From NCBI RefSeq assembly GCF_019880225.1, contig NZ_CP082284.1, positions 1,612,001 through 1,676,000 of the forward strand: DNA of 64,000 nucleotides. Reading direction: 5' to 3'. Shown piece by piece: positions 1-9,413 of this stretch (its first letter is position 1; each line of letters opens with the position of its first letter). A program made the translations under genes and the position numbers. A model generated the notes under the pieces. The model was given only the letters and a program-made list of their open reading frames with translations. It was not told the DNA's origin and ran no database searches. The DNA comes from Halobaculum rubrum (lineage in GTDB: Archaea > Halobacteriota > Halobacteria > Halobacteriales > Haloferacaceae).

Positions 1-1
1 C

Positions 2-2299
2 GAAGAATATCTCTCAGTATTCAACAGTGGGCCGTGGTGGGAAACGAGACTCGCACCGGTAATCGTCGACGAGGAGGTGACGCAAATCGTCGGATCGACG
101 CGAAACATCACTGACCGCAAGGAGCGCGAAAAAGAACTTCGTCGAAAGACGCGCGCGCTTGACAACGCGCCCATTGGGATCTCAATCACTGATCCGTCAC
201 AGGAGGATAACCCGATGAGCTATGTGAATGAAGCATTCACCGAAATTACCGGGTACGACGAAGACGAAGCAGTCGGGCGGAACTGTCGGTTTCTTCAGGG
301 CGAGGGAACCGACCCCAAACAGGTTGCAACCATCCGTAACGGGATTGAAAACATCGAGCCGGTCGAGACGATATTGCAAAACTATCGTAAGGACGGTACC
401 GCATTCTGGAACCAATTATCAATCGCCCCGGTCAGAGACAAAGACGGTGAACTGGAGAGCTTCGTCGGCTTCCAGAAGGACATCACCGACCGGAAAGAGC
501 GCGAACGACGCCTGCAAACGCACGAGCTCGTCGTGCAGGCGATGAACGAAGTCGCATTCCTGATCAACGAGGACAAGCGAATCCAGTTTGCCAACGATGC
601 GGCACTCTATTTTGCAGACGTGCCCCTGGAGGCGATCAAGGGGGTCCCGATTGAATCGGTCACCGAGGAGATGGCTGCACCTGACGAAGAGCCGCAACGG
701 TTTGTGGACGCGATCGACTCATTCTTAGAGGACGAGGAACCCGATGTCGGCGAGTGGGTTCGAGAACCTGACGGGTCGGAGACGTTAAGTCTCGAATTTG
801 ACCTCTCGTTAGAATCGGTCGGGGTGGTATGTGCCGAGCAACGGTTCGTTCCGGTGAAACTCTACGATGGCGAACGAGGTGTCGCGGTCATTTCGAGGGA
901 CGTTACCGCGCGCAGGGAGAAAGAGGAAGAAATCCAGACGCATCTGGAGCAAGCCCAAGAAGTCGGGAACGTGGGGAGTTGGCATCTGGATATTGACACC
1001 AGCGATCTGCAGTGGTCGGACGAATGTTATCGGCTCTTCGGCTTAGAACCGGGAACGCCGATGACGTATGAACGGTTCCTGGAGAGGGTTCATCCCGATG
1101 ACCGCGAGAAAATTGACGAAGCGTGGAGTGAAGCACTAGAAGAGGGCAGCTATGACATTAAGCATCGAATCGTGGTAGACGGCAAGACACGATGGGTGCA
1201 GGAAACAGCCAAGGTTGAATTCGGGTGTGACGGAGAGCCAGAGAGCGGTATGGGCGTTGTCCGAGACATTACAGAACAGGTCCAGCGGACCCGCGAGATA
1301 CACGCGCAGAAAGAGCGGTACAAGTCGTTATTTAATAGCGTCAGCGGCGCGGTCGTAGTCACGGATATCGATGGCACGATTACGACGTGCAACCCGGGCT
1401 TTGCCGACCTGTTCGGGTACGAGAGTGACGACATCAAGGGAAATCACCTCAGCACGATCACAGACGAGAGTACAGATGTGGAGCGACTGCTTGAGACGAC
1501 AGACACCTCCCAGGAAGCACTCATCCGTACTTTCGAAAAAAAGTCGGGACAGGTCTTCCCGAGTGAGACACGGAGTTCGCCGCTTCGAACGCATAATGGT
1601 GATATCGATGGATATGTGGTACACATAATTGATGTTTCTGAGGAACAAGCAAACCGCGAGCAACTGCAAGTTCTCAGCCGTGTCTTCCGGCACAATATAA
1701 AGAATGATATGAATGTCATCCTAGGGCATGCCGAACTCATCGAACAGCAAGGGCCAAATACAGTATTGTCCAACGCTGAGAAAATACGCAAAAAATCCCG
1801 AGACTTCATTGAGGTGGCGAAGAATCAACATCGAATCACGACACTGCTGACCAAGAACACTGACACCGTCGATGTGGACTTGGCACCGACAATTAGTGAA
1901 ACTGTCTCAGAGGTGCAGACGCAATACCCTGATGCGAGATTACAGACGGACCTGGATCGCGACTGTCAGGTGAGTACCACGCCTGAGATTACTGAAGCGA
2001 TTCGGGAATTGGTAGAGAATGCGATTATTCATTCGGAGCGGGAACACCCGAGAGTTGATATCCACCTCCGAGGCACAGGGACAATGACTGAACTGACGGT
2101 ACGAGACGATGGACCAGGAATTCCAGAACAAGAATGGAACGTGTTGACAGCAGACGGCGAGATCAATCCGTTAAACCATGGGACAGGACTCGGCCTGTGG
2201 TTCGTCAATCAGGTTGTTCGCCGTTCGAACGGAACGATGTCGTTTGACACGAACGACTCGGGAGGGACTACGGTGACTGTTCGTCTTCCCACGGGCTAG
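2..2299 (+). CDS. Multi-PAS sensor histidine kinase with an intact LOV domain, 5' end outside the window
   Basis: The reading frame is open from base 2 and that stretch already reads as the end of a PAS domain, so the gene starts upstream; the GTG at 77 is probably internal. Counting from that GTG, the first complete PAS domain (about residues 25-135) is LOV-type. It carries GRNCRFLQG with the adduct-forming cysteine at 70, Arg87, Asn102, Asn112 and Gln133, matching the flavin contacts of plant and bacterial LOV domains. Three more PAS-like domains follow (about 145-275, 285-400, 410-520). Next come an H-box RVFRHNIKND (His539) and an HATPase domain with an N-box (ENAIIHSE) and G-boxes (DDGPGIP, GTGLGLWF). 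It should autophosphorylate and signal to a response regulator; blue light is a possible input. No receiver is visible nearby. The base composition is clearly lower in GC than the genes after 4800, which suggests transfer. Confidence 0.9.
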   Translation, partial: EEYLSVFNSGPWWETRLAPVIVDEEVTQIVGSTRNITDRKEREKELRRKTRALDNAPIGISITDPSQEDNPMSYVNEAFTEITGYDEDEAVGRNCRFLQGEGTDPKQVATIRNGIENIEPVETILQNYRKDGTAFWNQLSIAPVRDKDGELESFVGFQKDITDRKERERRLQTHELVVQAMNEVAFLINEDKRIQFANDAALYFADVPLEAIKGVPIESVTEEMAAPDEEPQRFVDAIDSFLEDEEPDVGEWVREPDGSETLSLEFDLSLESVGVVCAEQRFVPVKLYDGERGVAVISRDVTARREKEEEIQTHLEQAQEVGNVGSWHLDIDTSDLQWSDECYRLFGLEPGTPMTYERFLERVHPDDREKIDEAWSEALEEGSYDIKHRIVVDGKTRWVQETAKVEFGCDGEPESGMGVVRDITEQVQRTREIHAQKERYKSLFNSVSGAVVVTDIDGTITTCNPGFADLFGYESDDIKGNHLSTITDESTDVERLLETTDTSQEALIRTFEKKSGQVFPSETRSSPLRTHNGDIDGYVVHIIDVSEEQANREQLQVLSRVFRHNIKNDMNVILGHAELIEQQGPNTVLSNAEKIRKKSRDFIEVAKNQHRITTLLTKNTDTVDVDLAPTISETVSEVQTQYPDARLQTDLDRDCQVSTTPEITEAIRELVENAIIHSEREHPRVDIHLRGTGTMTELTVRDDGPGIPEQEWNVLTADGEINPLNHGTGLGLWFVNQVVRRSNGTMSFDTNDSGGTTVTVRLPTG

Positions 2300-2376
2300 T
2301 TCTCTGCCCTGCTTAGTGAGCCCTCTGTACGAGCAGTTGGACGAATACTTGAGCGTGTCGTTGCCACTGTCCCTCC

Positions 2377-4053
2377 GTGGCCCTGACACGTGATTCTTGC
2401 CGTACTGTCTTCCGCCAGATCGCCCAAAGATCCTACGCCGACTGGCCCACGTACGAGTCGAGCCGGCTGTTCGATCGCTCGTCCCTCCCCGGAGTAGAAT
2501 CGGATGTTCGCCTCGTTGCGGAACCCTGGTTCCAGCATAACGATCACGAGGGCGTTGACCAATTCGTCCACGCAGTGCCGCTCGCATACGTCCAGTTCGA
2601 TGCCCACGACCGGTATGCAGGCTCAACGAGCTACGGGATGGAGACACTGTTCCGCCTGTTCTTGCTGAAAGAATGCCATGGCTGGGACCACGAGACTGCT
2701 CTCGTCGAATACCTCACCCAACACCCCGATCTATGCGAACAGATCGGGCTGGACTCGGTGCCGAACCAATCCACGCTGTGGCGCAGCTGGCACCATCGGT
2801 TCACTGCTGAACTCCAGGACACCGTCGAGACCACAGCGCGAACCATCCTTATCAAAGCCCAGAATGGGGGTGTAACGGTCCCGCGTGAGCCAGAACGGCA
2901 GAGCCACAGACACCGTAACGAGAGTAGAGAATCAGATCCTGATGATCAAACAGTGTTAGACGAGGCCGAGAGAGTCACTAAGCGGGTCAGTGATGTTGCG
3001 TTCCCTGCGTTCTCACTGGACCGTGGCGAGGGCTGTGAGATCCGCGAGAACGCTTACTGGGACCTCCAGACCTATCTCGGACTTCGAGAGAACCTTGCCG
3101 TCAACGAAGGGGCTCGGAGCTTCATTCACGAATCTAATCGAGAGCGGACACCGCTCGGTCACGCCCATCGGGAGCATATACGCGACCTCTCCATCGAACA
3201 GATTCGGGAGATGTACCGCCACGCCGTGAGTCGCCTCTTAGATCGAGTCGCAGAGACAGAGGAGTTCTTCCGAGCCGGTATTGTTGCGATCGACATTACC
3301 GAGTCCGACCCGTTCACCGGTGACCGCGCCGGACACAAAGATGAGATTATCGGGACGAAGGAGAAAACCGATGAGTACGCCTACCAGTGGGCCACGGTCC
3401 AGCTGGTCGGGAACGCTGTTCCAATAGTCCTCGATGCGCGCCCGGTACGCAAAGGCGATACACGCAAGGAAATCGTCGAGGATCTGTTGGACTCGGCTGA
3501 GGCAGCCGTTCACGTCGATAACGTGCTGATGGACCGTGAGTTCGACAGCCAGCACATCCTGGAGATGATCAGCCAGCGCGGCCTCTCCTATGTGGTTCCG
3601 AAACGGATGCAGACCAGCGAGAAAGCGCAGGCGAAGCGATTGCTCCAGCGCGACCAGGACCGATACGAGACCGACCGGAAGCTCCACCTCGGCAAGAATG
3701 AGTGGCACGAGACGACGCTAATCTACCGTCGGAAAGAGGATTCCGAGCACGACGATCATCGGCAGTACTCGGTGTTCATGACGAATTGCGGGAGTGGTCA
3801 CCTCACTGAATACGGGTATCGGTGGGAGATCGAGAGCGGCTACAGGTCGATCAAACGGTTCATGGCAGCGACGACGTCGAAGGATTTCGGGCTACGGTTC
3901 TTCTACTTCGCGTTCGCGTGCCTGCTGTACTCGATCTGGCGAGCCGTCGACTTGCTCGTCCAGGTCGCGTTGACCGGTGAGTACGAGCACTCGCCGATGG
4001 TGACGGCAGATAACACACTGACGCTGCTGAAGAAGGAGACTGGAGTCGGATAG
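2377..4053 (+). mobile_element. DDE transposase (IS4/ISH3-like clade), 558 aa, apparently intact
   Basis: This is the transposase gene of an insertion sequence. The N-terminal third holds a helical region (GMETLFRLFLLKE) like that of other DDE transposases. The catalytic core reads IVAIDITESD (about residue 307), NVLMDREFDS (about 387) and a C-terminal YRWEIESGYRSIKRF (about 484), the usual Asp, Asp, Glu order with the Y-(2)-R-(3)-E-(6)-K arrangement of the IS4 superfamily. The chain after the Glu resembles haloarchaeal ISH3-type transposases, but this protein is about 170 residues longer. The start is a GTG. I could not find terminal inverted repeats or a target duplication by eye, so the element's limits are unknown. 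It sits 77 bases after the histidine kinase stop. Confidence 0.85.
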
Positions 4054-4058
4054 AGAGA

Positions 4059-4090
4059 CACTCAGTCTGGGTTAGCGCGCAGTCTGAGTG
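4059..4090. repeat. 11-base inverted repeat just after the transposase gene
   Basis: CACTCAGTCTG at 4059-4069 faces CAGTCTGAGTG at 4080-4090 with one mismatch and a 10-base loop. It begins six bases after the transposase stop. It could be a terminator or a subterminal element of the insertion sequence; the sequence alone does not decide. Confidence 0.5.
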
Positions 4091-4353
4091 GCTACACTGT
4101 TGGATGTCTCGAAAATTCGCCCTTACCATTGGAAGTATGACAAGAATGGCCGCTTGGAGAGAGAATTGAGGTCGTTTCCGCTGACTAAATCGGCAAAATC
4201 CACGCATTACAGCCCTGCTATACCCGTTGTAGTCTCAACTTCCAGACACGCCGATTTCGTATTGCGTTATCCGATTTATGAAACGTCCCCGGACGGTTAT
4301 CATCGTACGGGTCGACCACGGGCTATGCGCCTCCAGCACCCGGTGATCGGCTG
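4091..4353. other. AT-richer spacer between the insertion sequence and the methyltransferase remnant
   Basis: No convincing gene is present. Base composition resembles the transposase and kinase to the left rather than the GC-rich chromosome to the right. The right end of the insertion sequence probably lies somewhere here. The short open frames in this stretch show no recognisable domain. Confidence 0.4.
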
Positions 4354-4644
4354 ATGCCGGTCGTTCCGGGGTTCCTCGACCGGCTTGCCTTCCGCGCGAA
4401 CCTCGCGCCGGCGGCGATCCTCGACCAGTTCGGACGGGGCGGGCGCGCGTCGGTGGCGGACGTCGGCGTCGCGCTGATCGACCTCACGTACCTGATCACC
4501 CTCGGCGGCGGCACGCTCGATCCCGATGCGGTGAACCGATGGCTCGGGGATGCGGGGCTGTCGACCGTCGGGACGGAGACGTTCCGACGGGCGCCGGGCG
4601 TCAAGCTGCTGCATGTCGAAGCGCCGTACCCCGAACGCGAGTGA
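4354..4644 (+). pseudogene. Probable internally deleted SAM-dependent methyltransferase, 96 residues left
   Basis: The first 20 residues (PGFLDRLAFRANLAPAAILD) look like the opening of haloarchaeal class I methyltransferases. The part from about residue 45 (LIDLTYLITLGGGTLDPDAV) through GDAGLSTVGTETF to KLLHVEAP looks like the final strands of the same fold, where a glycine-rich turn and a small helix precede the last strands. The SAM-binding core that should lie between them (usually over 150 residues) is missing. The simplest reading is an in-frame internal deletion next to the insertion sequence. It could instead be a genuine short protein; the frame is clean and GC-rich, with third-position GC typical of coding sequence. 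No promoter was identified. Confidence 0.45.
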
Positions 4645-4798
4645 ATCGCGGCGAGTATCGGCCGACTGTACGCGGAGCCCCGGTGTCGAGTTCGTCGCGC
4701 TCGGTCTCACTGCCGATACGGTCGGATCGGACGCTCGCGGGCGATTCTACCGGATCCGCTTGGCAAGACTTACCACCGCTCACGGGTGAGTTCGGGGT

Positions 4799-6601
4799 AT
4801 GAGTTCGGTTCCCGAGCGCACGGAGATCGACGAGGAGTACAAGTGGAGCATCGACTCCATCTACGCGGACGACGAGGCGTGGGAGGCCGCCCACGAGGAC
4901 GTCGAGGAGCGCCTCGACGACCTCCGGGCCTACGAGGGGCGCGCGACCGAGAGCGCGGCGACGCTTCGAGAACTGCTCGACACCTACGAGGGCGTGTTCC
5001 GCGAGGTGTCGAAGGTCACGTCGTACGCGCGGCTGCGCTCGAACGAGGACACCCGCGATCAGGAGTACCAGGCGATGTCCTCGAAGGCGCAGGCGCTGTC
5101 GGCGGAGGCGTCGAGCGCGTCGAGTTACCTCGAACCCGAACTGCAGGAGTTGGACTGGGGGGACGTCGAGGACATGATCGACGAGGAGCCCGCGCTCGCG
5201 GAGTACGAGCACTTCCTCGACGACGTGCTCCGGATGAAGCCGCACACGCGCTCGGCGGAGGTCGAGGAACTGCTCGCGGACCTGAGCGAGGTCACCGGCG
5301 CCGCGGGCGAGGCGTACTCGATGCTGTCGGACGCGGACATGACGTTCCCGACGGTCGAGGGCCCCGACGGCGACGAGATCGAGATCTCCCAGGGCAACTT
5401 CACGACGCTGCTCCAGAAGCCGGATCGGGAGTTCCGCCACCGCGTCCACGAGGAGTTCTACTCCGAGTGGGAGACCGTCCGCAACACGGTGGGGACGACG
5501 CTCGCGAAGAGTGTGAAAAAGGACGTGAAGATGGCGGAAGCCCGAAACTACGACTCCGCCCGTGAGGCCGCTCTGAACGGGCCGAACGTCCCCGTGGAGG
5601 TGTACGACACGCTCGTCGACACCGTCCGCGACAACCTCGATTCGCTGGGGCGCCACGCCGACCTGAAGCGGAAGGCGCTCGACGTCGACACCCTGGAGAT
5701 GTGGGACCTGTACATGTCGCTGACGGGCGACGAGGGCCCCGAGATCAGCTACGAGGAGGCCAAGGAGCACGTGGTCGAGGCGGTCGCGCCGCTGGGCGAG
5801 GCGTACCAGCGCCGGATGGCCGAGGGGCTGGAGTCGCGCTGGGTCGACGTGTACGAGAACCGCGGGAAGCGCTCGGGCGCCTACTCGGCGGGGACGTACG
5901 ACACCCAGCCGTTCATCATGATGAACTACCAGGACGACGTCTCCTCGATGTACACGCTGGCCCACGAGCTGGGGCACTCGATGCACTCGGAGCTGGCGAA
6001 GGAGGCCCAGCCGTGGCAGTACGCCGACTACGAGATCTTCGTCGCGGAGGTCGCCTCGACGGTCAACGAGACGCTCCTGACGAAGCACCTGCTGGAGAAC
6101 GCGGAGTCCGACGAGCTCCGGGTCCACGCGCTCGACCAGTACCTCGAACGTTTCCGTTCTACCCTCTTTCGCCAGACGATGTTCGCGGCGTTCGAGCAGG
6201 CGATCCACGAGCATGACGAGGCCGGCAAGCCGCTCACGCCCGACGCCTTCGACGAGCTGTACGGCGACCTGAAGGCGGAGTTCTACGGGCACGTCGACGC
6301 CAACGTCGACGAGCACATCCGCCGCGAGTGGATGCGTATTCCGCACTTCTACTACAACTTCTACGTCTACCAGTACTCGACGGGCATCTCGGCGGCCGCG
6401 GCCATCGTCGACCGCATCGAGGACGAGGGCGAGGTCGCCGCCGAGGAGTACCGCGCGGCACTGCGCGCCGGCGGCGCCGAGTACCCGATCGACGTGCTCG
6501 AGATCGCCGGGATCGACATGACCGACAGCGAGCCGATCGAGTCCGCAATCGGCGTCTACGACGACTATCTCGACGAGGCCGAGGCGCTGCTCGATCTGTA
6601 A
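4799..6601 (+). CDS. pepF: Oligoendopeptidase F (M3B metallopeptidase), 600 aa
   Basis: A cytoplasmic zinc metallopeptidase that cleaves oligopeptides of roughly 7-17 residues, downstream of the proteasome in peptide recycling. The zinc site is HELGHSMH at residues 389-396. The third ligand glutamate is in the following FVAEVASTVNE (about 415-425). The helical N-terminal PepF domain fills residues 1-190. Length matches the family (about 600). A TATA-like box (GACTTACC, 4766-4773) lies about 28 bases before the ATG, consistent with a leaderless message. The next gene on the same strand, 106 bases on, encodes the proteasomal ATPase, which fits a shared protein-turnover role. Confidence 0.95.
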   Translation: MSSVPERTEIDEEYKWSIDSIYADDEAWEAAHEDVEERLDDLRAYEGRATESAATLRELLDTYEGVFREVSKVTSYARLRSNEDTRDQEYQAMSSKAQALSAEASSASSYLEPELQELDWGDVEDMIDEEPALAEYEHFLDDVLRMKPHTRSAEVEELLADLSEVTGAAGEAYSMLSDADMTFPTVEGPDGDEIEISQGNFTTLLQKPDREFRHRVHEEFYSEWETVRNTVGTTLAKSVKKDVKMAEARNYDSAREAALNGPNVPVEVYDTLVDTVRDNLDSLGRHADLKRKALDVDTLEMWDLYMSLTGDEGPEISYEEAKEHVVEAVAPLGEAYQRRMAEGLESRWVDVYENRGKRSGAYSAGTYDTQPFIMMNYQDDVSSMYTLAHELGHSMHSELAKEAQPWQYADYEIFVAEVASTVNETLLTKHLLENAESDELRVHALDQYLERFRSTLFRQTMFAAFEQAIHEHDEAGKPLTPDAFDELYGDLKAEFYGHVDANVDEHIRREWMRIPHFYYNFYVYQYSTGISAAAAIVDRIEDEGEVAAEEYRAALRAGGAEYPIDVLEIAGIDMTDSEPIESAIGVYDDYLDEAEALLDL

Positions 6602-6707
6602 GACGACCGCGCAGTACTGCGGTCACAGTCGCGACGATCCCCGGCGGAGGCGAACGCTCCCGCCACCCAAAGCCCCTTTACCGGCGGTACCTAAGCACGG
6701 ACAAGAA

Positions 6708-7943
6708 ATGTCTCGGAGCCCGTCTCTCCCCGACCGGCCCCGCCTCGAGCTGGATCCCGACATGAACGAGGCCGAGCGGCTGGAGGCGCTTCGCAAGCAC
6801 TTCGAGCGGATCGTCCAGGTCAACGACGAGTTGGACGCCCGCCTCGATGAGGCCCAGAGTCGCCGCGCGGACCTCCGCGGGGAGGTCGACGAGCTCAAGC
6901 GCCGCAACGAGGCGCTGAAGACGGCGTCGCTGTACATCGCGACCGTCGAGGAACTCACCGAGGACGGCGCCGTGATCAAACAGCACGGCAACAACCAGGA
7001 GGTGCTCACCGACCTCTCGCCCCAGTTGGAGGACGAACTGGAGGCGGGCGACCGCGTCGCCATCAACGACTCCTTCAGCGTCCAGACGGTGCTCGACGAC
7101 GAGACCGACGCCCGCGCCCAGGCGATGGAGGTCGACGCGGACCCCGAGGTCACCTACGCCGACATCGGCGGCATCGACGACCAGGTGCGCGAGGTTCGCG
7201 AGGCCGTCGAGGACCCGCTCATCAACGCCGACGCGTTCCGCGAGGTCGGCATCACCCCGCCCAGCGGCGTCCTGCTGCACGGCCCGCCGGGAACCGGCAA
7301 GACGATGCTCGCGAAGGCGGTCGCCAACGAGACCGACGCGACGTTCATCAAGATGGCCGGCTCGGAACTGGTCCGGAAGTTCATCGGCGAGGGCGCGCGC
7401 CTCGTGCGCGACCTGTTCGACCTCGCCGAGGAGCGCGAGCCCGCCGTCATTTTCATCGACGAGATCGACGCCGTCGCCGCCAAGCGTACGGACTCGAAGA
7501 CCTCCGGCGACGCCGAGGTCCAGCGCACGATGATGCAGCTCCTCTCGGAGATGGACGGCTTCGACGACCGCGGGGAGGTGCGGATCATCGCGGCGACGAA
7601 CCGCTTCGACATGCTCGACGAGGCGATCCTCCGCCCGGGCCGCTTCGACCGCCTCATCGAGGTGCCCAAGCCCGGCCCCGAGGGGCGCGAGCGCATCCTC
7701 GAGATCCACACGGCGGATATGTCGGTCGACGACGACGTGAACTTCGCCGACCTCGCCGAGGAACTCGACGACTACTCCGGCGCCGACATCGCCGCGCTCA
7801 CGACCGAGGCCGGGATGTTCGCCATCCGCGACGAGCGGACGACCGTCCGCCGTGCGGACTTCGACGAGGCCCGCGAGAAGATCGAAACCGACACCGAGGG
7901 TCCGGTGTTCAACGACGGCGAGTTCGGTCGCTACCAGTACTGA
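6708..7943 (+). CDS. pan: Proteasome-activating nucleotidase (PAN), 411 aa
   Basis: AAA+ ATPase that forms a hexameric ring on the archaeal 20S proteasome, unfolding substrates and threading them into the core. Order of parts: N-terminal coiled coil (about residues 20-75), OB domain (75-135), then the AAA module with Walker A GPPGTGKT (192-199), Walker B FIDEID, sensor AATNRFD and arginine fingers in RPGRFDR, then the helical C-domain. The protein ends RYQY. Archaeal PANs use a C-terminal hydrophobic-Tyr-X (HbYX) tail to open the proteasome gate; here the last three residues are YQY, so the penultimate tyrosine is replaced by Gln. Haloarchaea usually carry two PAN paralogues, and no second one is visible here. 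Confidence 0.95.
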   Translation: MSRSPSLPDRPRLELDPDMNEAERLEALRKHFERIVQVNDELDARLDEAQSRRADLRGEVDELKRRNEALKTASLYIATVEELTEDGAVIKQHGNNQEVLTDLSPQLEDELEAGDRVAINDSFSVQTVLDDETDARAQAMEVDADPEVTYADIGGIDDQVREVREAVEDPLINADAFREVGITPPSGVLLHGPPGTGKTMLAKAVANETDATFIKMAGSELVRKFIGEGARLVRDLFDLAEEREPAVIFIDEIDAVAAKRTDSKTSGDAEVQRTMMQLLSEMDGFDDRGEVRIIAATNRFDMLDEAILRPGRFDRLIEVPKPGPEGRERILEIHTADMSVDDDVNFADLAEELDDYSGADIAALTTEAGMFAIRDERTTVRRADFDEAREKIETDTEGPVFNDGEFGRYQY

Positions 7944-8002
7944 CTCGGGTTCCGATTCGCGGTCGCGTCCGGCGGTTCTCGACTCGGTGCCACTCGTTCT
8001 CC

Positions 8003-8189
8003 CACGCCTCGCTGTTTTCTGGGCGGCTCGGCCCTTCGGACCTCACCGCCGTTGGTCGAGGCGCTCGGTCGTTCGCTTCGCTCACTCCCTCACGCCTCGC
8101 TATTTTCTGGGCGGCTCGGCCCTTCGGACCTCACCGCCGTTGGTCGAGGCGCTCGGTCGTTCGCTTCGCTCACTCCCTCACGCCTCGCT
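8003..8189. repeat. 88-base perfect-looking tandem duplication plus an 11-base third start
   Basis: The unit beginning CACGCCTCGCT runs 8003-8090 and again 8091-8178; the first 11 bases occur a third time at 8179-8189. The two long copies differ at one visible base (G or A after the opening 11-mer). Each copy contains the GC-rich alternating motif GTTCGCTTCGCTCAC that is common in haloarchaeal spacers. The array fills the gap between the PAN gene and the arginine decarboxylase gene. No open frame is kept across it, since 88 is not a multiple of three. Confidence 0.9.
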
Positions 8190-8227
8190 ATCGACACCCA
8201 CTTTCGCCCCGACGCCCCACCGCCGAT

Positions 8228-8710
8228 ATGGATATCCACGTCGCCGACGGCGTCGGCCGGGGGCCGACCGAGCTGGCCGCCTACGACGCCGCGCTCGCCG
8301 ACGCCGGCGTCGGCGACTTCAACCTCGTCACCGTCTCGTCGGTCGTTCCCGCCGACGCGACCGTCCGCGCCGTCGACACTGTCCCGGACCTCGGCCCCGC
8401 GGGCGACCGGCTTACAGTCGTGCAGGCGCACGCGGCCGCCTCGCCCGAGGACGCCCACGCGACCGACACGGTCACGGCCTGTCTCGGATGGACGACCGGT
8501 CCCGGTCCGGGGCTGTTCTACGAGGCCGACGGGAGCGACGCCGACGCGGTCCGCGAGACGGTGTCGACCGGCCTCGACGCCGGCCGCGATCTGCGCGACT
8601 GGACCTTCGAGCGCGAGGAGACGCGCTGCGCGACCGTCGAGACCGACGACTCGGCGTACGTCGCCGCGGTCGTCGTCGCCGCCTACGGCGAGAGCGAACC
8701 GATCGCGTGA
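8228..8710 (+). CDS. pdaD: Pyruvoyl-dependent arginine decarboxylase, 160 aa
   Basis: Converts arginine to agmatine. In archaea agmatine feeds polyamine synthesis and the agmatidine modification of tRNA-Ile. The proenzyme cleaves itself at a serine to make the pyruvoyl cofactor; the cleavage site is in NLVTVSSVVPADA (Ser-Ser at about residues 37-38). Other family marks are TACLGWTTGPGPGLF (about 83-97) and the C-terminal YVAAVVVAAYG. Length fits the family (150-165). The ATG at 8228 is the only start that gives the usual short N-terminus. Confidence 0.9.
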   Translation: MDIHVADGVGRGPTELAAYDAALADAGVGDFNLVTVSSVVPADATVRAVDTVPDLGPAGDRLTVVQAHAAASPEDAHATDTVTACLGWTTGPGPGLFYEADGSDADAVRETVSTGLDAGRDLRDWTFEREETRCATVETDDSAYVAAVVVAAYGESEPIA

Positions 8711-8805
8711 GCCGTCGGCCCCGGTTTCGGGGTCTCGATACTGTATTCAGCCGACAGGTCGCCGACGCCTTTTTACGCGGACCACCCATATCATCGCCGA
8801 CCCTA

Positions 8806-9186
8806 ATGAACGGCAACAACCCCTATGCGGGGGCGCCTGGCGTCGTCGAGGCGGGCCGTCCCGAGGAGGTCGACCTCACGGCCGACCAGAAGGACGCGCT
8901 CCGACAGGCGGTCGCCACCATCGTCACGCGCACCGAGTCGTATCTCCCCGACGGCTACGCCGTCGGCTCCGAACTCTCCTACGGCACGAACGGACCGCAG
9001 GCCACCGTCGCGGTCCAGCCGCCGATAGGCCACGCCGTCAGCGCGGGCTTCTCGCCGGACCTCGACGAGATCGAGGCCGGCCTCGACGACGAGGACCGCG
9101 AGGAGGTCGCCCGCGGCCTCGCCGCCAGCGCGGCCGCCCAGGTCATGTCCGCCGTCGGCGACGATCTCGAACCGACCGCGCGATAG
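8806..9186 (+). CDS. Conserved haloarchaeal protein, DUF5811-like, 126 aa
   Basis: Begins MNGNNPYAGAPGVV and contains TVAVQPPIGHAVSAGF (about residues 66-81) and EVARGLAASAAAQVM (about 100-114). From memory these match the haloarchaeal family DUF5811, which has no known function. No signal peptide, membrane segment or catalytic motif is visible; it should be a small acidic cytoplasmic protein. A TATA-like box (CTTTTTACG, about 8768-8777) precedes the ATG by about 30 bases, supporting this start over upstream in-frame codons. Confidence 0.75.
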   Translation: MNGNNPYAGAPGVVEAGRPEEVDLTADQKDALRQAVATIVTRTESYLPDGYAVGSELSYGTNGPQATVAVQPPIGHAVSAGFSPDLDEIEAGLDDEDREEVARGLAASAAAQVMSAVGDDLEPTAR

Positions 9187-9413
9187 CCGCGTCGCCTCGC
9201 CCGCTCGGACTCGTTCTCCGTCCCGCCGGTCGGAGCGCGCCCGCCGGTCCGCTCGCTCACCGCCCGACGACAGACCGATCGAGGATCTTCGCCGATCCGA
9301 ACCGCTGTCTATCGATTTTCCTGTAGAATTCATTCTTTCCAATCCCCGCCTGACGCGACGCGGAATCGGAGAACACCGGCCGCGTTGACCTGCTCGGCGC
9401 CTCGCCCGTGCGG

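Noticed and set aside
2300-2376. Left terminal inverted repeat of the insertion sequence
   Set aside because: I compared this stretch with the sequence after the transposase and found no convincing matching pair.
4601-6346. Minus-strand open frame of 581 codons over pepF
   Set aside because: It is the mirror of a strong metallopeptidase gene; its composition (Arg, Val, Leu, His-rich) is the typical antisense shadow of an acidic GC-rich gene.
8003-8189. CRISPR array
   Set aside because: Only two long copies joined without spacers; there are no unique spacers between short repeats and no cas genes.
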